Shown here in pieces: positions 58,712 to 64,000 of a stretch of DNA of 64,000 bases. Below the pieces are notes generated by a model. The model was not told the origin of the DNA. It made no database searches and worked only from the letters and a program-made list of their open reading frames with translations. The position numbers were made by a program, and so were the translations under genes. The stretch lies in contig VXCM01000201.1 in assembly GCA_014773175.1 (NCBI GenBank), forward strand, positions 163,519 through 227,518, given 5' to 3'. Numbering within the stretch: position 1 is the first letter of the stretch; the number at the start of each line of letters is the position of its first letter. Source of the stretch: Lucifuga dentata. Taxonomy: Eukaryota > Chordata > Actinopteri > Ophidiiformes > Bythitidae.

Positions 58712-60949
58712 TTAAGGCCAAATAGGAACCTCACACCTAAGGCAGTTTGAAAGGTTCGGGGAGGACGGGAACACAGTAAGCAGATACAGCCCTTTCATGG
58801 CATTACCTGAGTCAACAGTCACACACCACAACTCCATATTTTTGGCTACTCAGACACAGATGCAAACAGACGACACAGCGAATGACATGGCAACAATGGA
58901 GAAATATTCAGACGACATCGAGGAAATTGCATAAATGACACATAATTTGGCCACAAGGTGCAACATGCTCGTGTTACATCTGTTAATGGTACAATAATAG
59001 ATGTGTATCAGATGGATTGTGGCATATGCACAGCCTGCGGTGATATTCAAACCTCCCAAAGGGGGAAAATTAAAATTTTATTGGATAATATGAAGTACAC
59101 TAAAGAAAAATAAAAGTCAATGCAGCATATATCAGGGTTATGAGGTACTTCATGAATATATATAGATATATCTTAACCTTTTAGAAAAGCTCTTCAAAGT
59201 CATATTATTCCTTATAGTTCCTACTGATAGCATAAAATACCTCGTCAGTTATTTCTTTTTAGTTTCTGCCCATCCTCAAACGGGCGACTTTTTTTTGTGA
59301 GACTGCTCTGAAAGTGCAAAACACAAATACTGATCGTTCTATACAGCATCTACATGCAAGGTTGCATGAGAATTAGAATTGGAAATTTGTTTAATGTGTT
59401 GTGGCAGTTTTGGTCAAACGTTTGTGTAGATTAAGAATTTGCAAACCCAAAGCTGGGGCAGATGGAGGAGAGATCTTACAAAGGCACACGTAAACGACTA
59501 CAGACACGCCGATGGTTTCAGCTCAGAAGAGACGATGAAAATCTGAAGTTAACTGCCACACAACCTGGTATGTACCTTTCATTAAATTCACAATCTTATG
59601 AGATATTGTAAAGCATGGTCAAATTTGTATATTCCCTTTAGCTGTCGCATGCAAGACTGTATTTTACACCCTTATTAACATGGCATTGAATCTGGCTGAT
59701 GGTAGGAAAATCGGGAGACAGGGACGCCCGCCCTGATGTTATTGCAGTACTGGGTAACATGGCAGAATAATGTAGGCGTCTGATCATGTGGAGTGGCTCT
59801 ATCCAGTATTCCTCCTTTAATAGTTATAAATTCTAATGAAAGAAATCAAATATAAAAAAAGCTGGTTCAAGATATTTCGATAACACTGGGCACAGATAAC
59901 AAAGATCAACTTCAGGTGATCTCCATGACGACTCAGATGCAGAAACTCTACTCGTATCCAAATAATCACCCACGATTCAAAGCCCATGCTCCCGGCATTA
60001 TTGCTGCACATACGTCATCCCAACAAACCTCGTTCCTTCACCTCCACAACAAAGGCTTCACCAACATTTTGCAGGAATATCGATAACACGTTCAATACAT
60101 TCCAATGGCACATTTGTAAGTATCTAATCCAGTCATGACTACAGTTCATACTGCCGCACGAAAGCGTGCTTCGTCACCATCATGTGAAGATGAAGGACTC
60201 ACGAAATGATGAGACTTGATCTCGAATTACAAAATTTGGTCCCCTAAATGTAACCAACTAAAGCAAACAACCAGTCGCACGATCGCCTGGTTTTCCATTT
60301 ATCAAGGTTCAAGAAAGAAAGAAAAAAGCACTCACACATATTCTTGGCTTTAATTGGTTTGGTCACTACAATTTTTTGATTTTTACTTCGATTATAAATT
60401 AGGGCTAATGTTAGCTAGCACCTGACACTGATCTGAGGTAGTTTTCTCCAAGTTGGTAAATAAAAAGCCAAGTCGTTCTGAAGACGAGAAATCCTTTTAA
60501 AACAAAATACCCACATCAGTATAGAATGATTTGATGCATGGAGGGGAGGCATCAATTTGGTTTGGTTTGGTGAAGCTCTGTAACAGTTCTCCTCTTTAAA
60601 GGTCAGATTTATTCCAGCATTTCAATTTCTCCTCAGTATTTCAGACTTGTAGCTACACCGATGTAGACAAAAAGTTAATCGAATAATCCTTTATGAAGTT
60701 TTGTGTTTTTTTGAGGGGAGCACTGGCATGATTACAATCTACTGTCAAGACAATTTAGAAAGGTAAAAAAAAAAAAAAAAGCGTCATCTATTTAAAAGAA
60801 AAGCTTTGCTATGGTAGCAGGGCTCGCTGTAGCCGACACAGTGTTGCGTCAATTATGATCATTTTTAGCTATCGAGTAACACAATCATTAAATGTAAGTA
60901 ACACAAGCAATCAAAAACAACACTTAAATGAAATCTTGCTGATCTCAGT

Positions 60950-60951
<2 letters not shown>

Positions 60952-60982
<31 letters not shown>
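60952..60982. repeat. (GT)n microsatellite
   Basis: About 15 GT units. Confidence 0.95.
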
Positions 60983-60984
<2 letters not shown>

Positions 60985-61855
60985 TCACTAGTGGAGGACG
61001 ACAGCACTTGGAGTATCAGTAGCACAGGTGAGCAAACTGGATTTAGGATCTTACAAATTGAGCGGGAATACCAGACGGATGACTTGAGCAGAAGCCAAAA
61101 AATCTAATGGCAAACAAGATCACAAGACACTGCAACCATCAAATATATATATACACACACCTCAAATAACAGGAAAGATGGCAACTCTTTGCACCAGTGT
61201 GAAACATTTGTCTCCTAAACTACAGTAGCCAGCATCCAGAGAAAAGACATCTCACGGTGGATTTAACGGATGTCACGGTGGATAAATCAGCGGCGATGAA
61301 CGAAATATCGAAAAAGAAAACATAATACTTTCTGCCATCAAGCCTATAAATAACACAACAAGGCTGCTTATGTTAAGGAGATCTGTAGCAAACATGATTA
61401 TTAACGTGCCGAACGGACAGCCTACAATATTACAGATCACAAGGGTCGAAGTACATTCATTGCAATTTTATAGAAAAACAGGTTCGACTCTATGTTAGCA
61501 AAAGCTTCTCTATGAGAGATGGATGAGAGGCAGCAAGGAGAGATGGTTTGGAATAAATCATTCCTTCTTTTTTGTGAAATCAGAGGATATTTATTCCAAG
61601 ACCGTTTAGAGTCTATGATCGTTACATTTGAGGGATTTTGTCCTGGCCTAAAAGAAACCATAAATTTGATCCATTAAATTAGCTTATCATGTGCCATTTA
61701 GTTTGTAAGCAAGCCACCTCCACAGCCTCCTTTGTCCTAGTTTTGGCAGCTCCAAAAAAATCCCCCAAAAAAAACAACAAAAAAAACCCCAAACAATTAA
61801 GAACAGTCAAACTGAGGTGAATGTGTACGCTTGCATTTACTTTGGTGACCATTAA

Positions 61856-62445
61856 AGGACCATACCACCCATTTTGCATGTTTGAGCCTAATATATTCAA
61901 TTTTCATACACGTAACGTTACTGACAATCATTTCCCAAAGCATTCTACTGGAACAGTAAATTAAAAATGTTTTTCCTACCTTCCAGACCTTCATTGGTTT
62001 CAGTTCATTCTGATACGCTATTAAAATCAACTTGTTGATACTTGAAACATTCTTGGAATAGGTGATCCATCATCGTGAACAAGATGTGTATTCAGGTTTT
62101 TTTGAAGTTTCGTAATTTTAGCGTTTAAGCATAATAAAAACCGTGGAGTGAATGTATGTCTCCACCAGGGATTGTAGTCCCAAAAGAAGACCTGCGTTTA
62201 CTGAAAAATTTTAACCACTTCATAATTGACTTCAGAATTTTGTGTAACTATTAGCAGGTGAAACATCGATTTTTAAGGTGGGTGTATCACTTGAATATTT
62301 GATTTTGAAAGATTAAGAGATTTTGCAAAATATCAGGAAAGCTGAAATACGGTTTTATTCTTTGGGAAATGACTGTCAGTAACCTTTTTGTGTATGAAAA
62401 TTGAATATATTAGGCTCAAACATGGAAAATGGGTGGTAAGGTCCT
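61856..62445. mobile_element. Fold-back MITE, TTAA target site, copy C
   Basis: It is flanked by TTAA at 61852-61855 and 62446-62449, begins AGGACCATACCACCC and ends GGTAAGGTCCT. It is closely related to copy B, sharing the AGCAGGTGAAACA and GATTTTGAAAGATTAAGAG interior, in the same orientation. It has no coding capacity. Confidence 0.85.
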
Positions 62446-64000
62446 TTAATCTCCACTTGGAGATTAAGCTTGGACATGTTCACCTAGTATGATTTATTAA
62501 CAACTAAACATGTTCAGATCTTGCTGGTAAAGGAAAAGGAGAAGCCTGTTCTGAACGTTGATATATATGCAGCGGATTTTTGAGGCTGATCCTGACAGAT
62601 ATTTGAGAGTAATGATTTACATAAATGCAATACATGAACAGAATATTTTAAATAGCCTTAATGGTTAAATATACTTAAAAAACATGCCTCTAAAACATGA
62701 GTACTATAATGTCTTTGTGTCTGCTAACGTGTTAGCAGCCGATACAATATATATCTGTGATAAGCAATTATCGGCTATTAATTTCAGCTCGTCAATGTAT
62801 TGATCAGGCTCCAGTTTGTTTTTCTGACTGAAGATGACTCTTCTATGCGCTTTGTGGTGTTGAGCTGTGACGCTTCATCCTCTCACACAACTTTGGTATC
62901 TCAATTGAGCAGAACAAAAATCTTTATGTTCGCAGCTCATCAGATTTGCATAAACCACCTTCCTCCCTCTCCACAGCAGAAGGCAACAAACCTATGCAAA
63001 CTACAACCCACTTCACTCTTTCCTCAACATTTAAAGGCATCAGGCTGTTTCTGTAAAATGTGCTGTGTGCTGGTTGGCTGATCAGCAGGTGTGGCTATCT
63101 GAATGGTTCGTGCACACCTTCAGGCTCTTGGCCTGTTGGCTGTGCGTTTTCAATTTTAAAAAGCCACTAAACACCATTTGCTCCTTGCTAACAGAATAAA
63201 AAGTCGCTGCCAGTCTTTCACCTGATAAATACTTGACTCGTAATGCTGCAACAGCTACCAAAAGTCCATTTTTGTTTAGTGCAAAAATAACATTGTCAAA
63301 TGTTTGATTTTTTTTATTTCTAGGAAAGCAATGCCATTCAGGTCTGGTATTCTAAGGTGCTGGTATAAGTATTGTAAAAACACAACGAAGCACTAACAAC
63401 AATTACAACACCCCTTTCACTAAGTTATCTTGACATTTTGAAGTTTAGCAGGTTCGTGTTTGGATTATGCGGTGTGGAAAATGGGACGAGGAAACTACAG
63501 GAAGAAAATGGAACATCTTTTCCCCACAATATGGCAGGCAATAACCTCTAAAATGGGAAATGTCTAGATACCACTTTGAGAACCTAAATGAAGACTGAGG
63601 ATTTGGATGAGAGAAAAATGTGGAACCTTGCATCATTGCAGAGAGAGATGAGGACATTCACATTTCAAAGTGCAGATTCAATGGCTGACATAAATCTCCT
63701 GTGAGTACAAGGACCTAAATGCATGACTATAATATGCAAGGACTATTAAAACAGATTTTTATATGTTTGATCATTTTCAGATGGATTCTTACAAGGGCTT
63801 GTTTTGGGTATTTTGGGGGTTTTTTTAGGTAATTTAATTTGGTTTAATTTAGGTAAATCAATCATTACATGTACACTACACCGAGATTTTTTTCTGTAAT
63901 GGAAAAATTTTAATTGCCGAATATACATGATAACATTGCTTAATCGACTTACAAGAGGAAGTATGCCAGGTGAGGAAATGCATGTGGAAACTGTAAGCCG

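Larger units (their letters stand above)
57083..64000. other. Unassigned region right of mpp6
   Basis: I recognise no coding exon on either strand. Two complete TTAA fold-back MITE copies lie here (58059-58711 and 61856-62445), with a (GT)n tract at 60952-60982 and several A/T runs. The remaining open frames are short with no family features. Confidence 0.5.

Noticed and set aside
59460..59571. A possible plus-strand exon ending CAACCTG|GTATGT
   Set aside because: It has a donor-like end only. There is no clear acceptor, no family resemblance and no neighbouring exon.

Overview
This window is vertebrate nuclear DNA, most likely from a spiny-rayed (percomorph) teleost. The reasons are intron/exon genes, a teleost-type neuropeptide Y ending in YDPSLW, fish-type repeats (hAT MITEs, a tRNA-derived SINE, TTAA-flanked fold-back elements), and dense CA/GA microsatellites. 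There are no bacterial operons, CRISPR arrays or tRNA/rRNA genes. Most long open frames are chance frames in introns or repeats.

The gene order matches the tetrapod block TRA2A-CCDC126-FAM221A-(STK31)-NPY-PALS2/MPP6 (human 7p15, from memory). (1) 3819-10737, minus: tra2a, SR-like splicing regulator, eight coding exons, with a GAA-rich candidate poison exon in intron 1. (2) 12423-13020, minus: ccdc126, two coding exons, with a probable 5' UTR exon near 16.1-16.4 kb. (3) 16924-18092, plus: fam221a exons 1-5, plus a weak exon 6; its conserved C-terminus was not found. A ZNF143-type site and an RFX X-box lie between ccdc126 and fam221a. (4) 19.2-28.2 kb: gene-poor and repeat-bearing, with no recognised stk31 exon. 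(5) 28258-30862, plus: npy, complete, with TATA box and poly(A) signal. (6) 34.3-56.4 kb, plus: mpp6/pals2, a MAGUK scaffold (L27-PDZ-SH3-GUK). It has a CpG-rich leader exon, a long first intron, an N-terminal-extension exon at 45 kb and eleven standard coding exons from 48144 to 55021. (7) 57-64 kb: no recognised coding exon; possibly the 3' UTR or flank of a convergent gene.

The genes are not a functional operon. tra2a is nuclear splicing machinery, ccdc126 a predicted secretory or type II membrane protein, fam221a a Cys-rich protein whose upstream X-box suggests a ciliary programme, npy a secreted peptide, and mpp6 a membrane scaffold.

The strongest observations are these: an in-frame N-terminal extension exon of mpp6, like the extended MPP2 isoform; a 66-nt phase-0 candidate cassette exon between the L27 and PDZ regions; an apparent 1-bp deletion in the first standard mpp6 coding exon; the tra2a poison exon; and a TTAA-flanked fold-back MITE family present four times. 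Single N characters often sit between two near-identical copies of the same 60-230 bp. These look like unmerged contig or haplotype overlaps. They damage the tra2a, npy and mpp6 exons and also reveal allelic differences.
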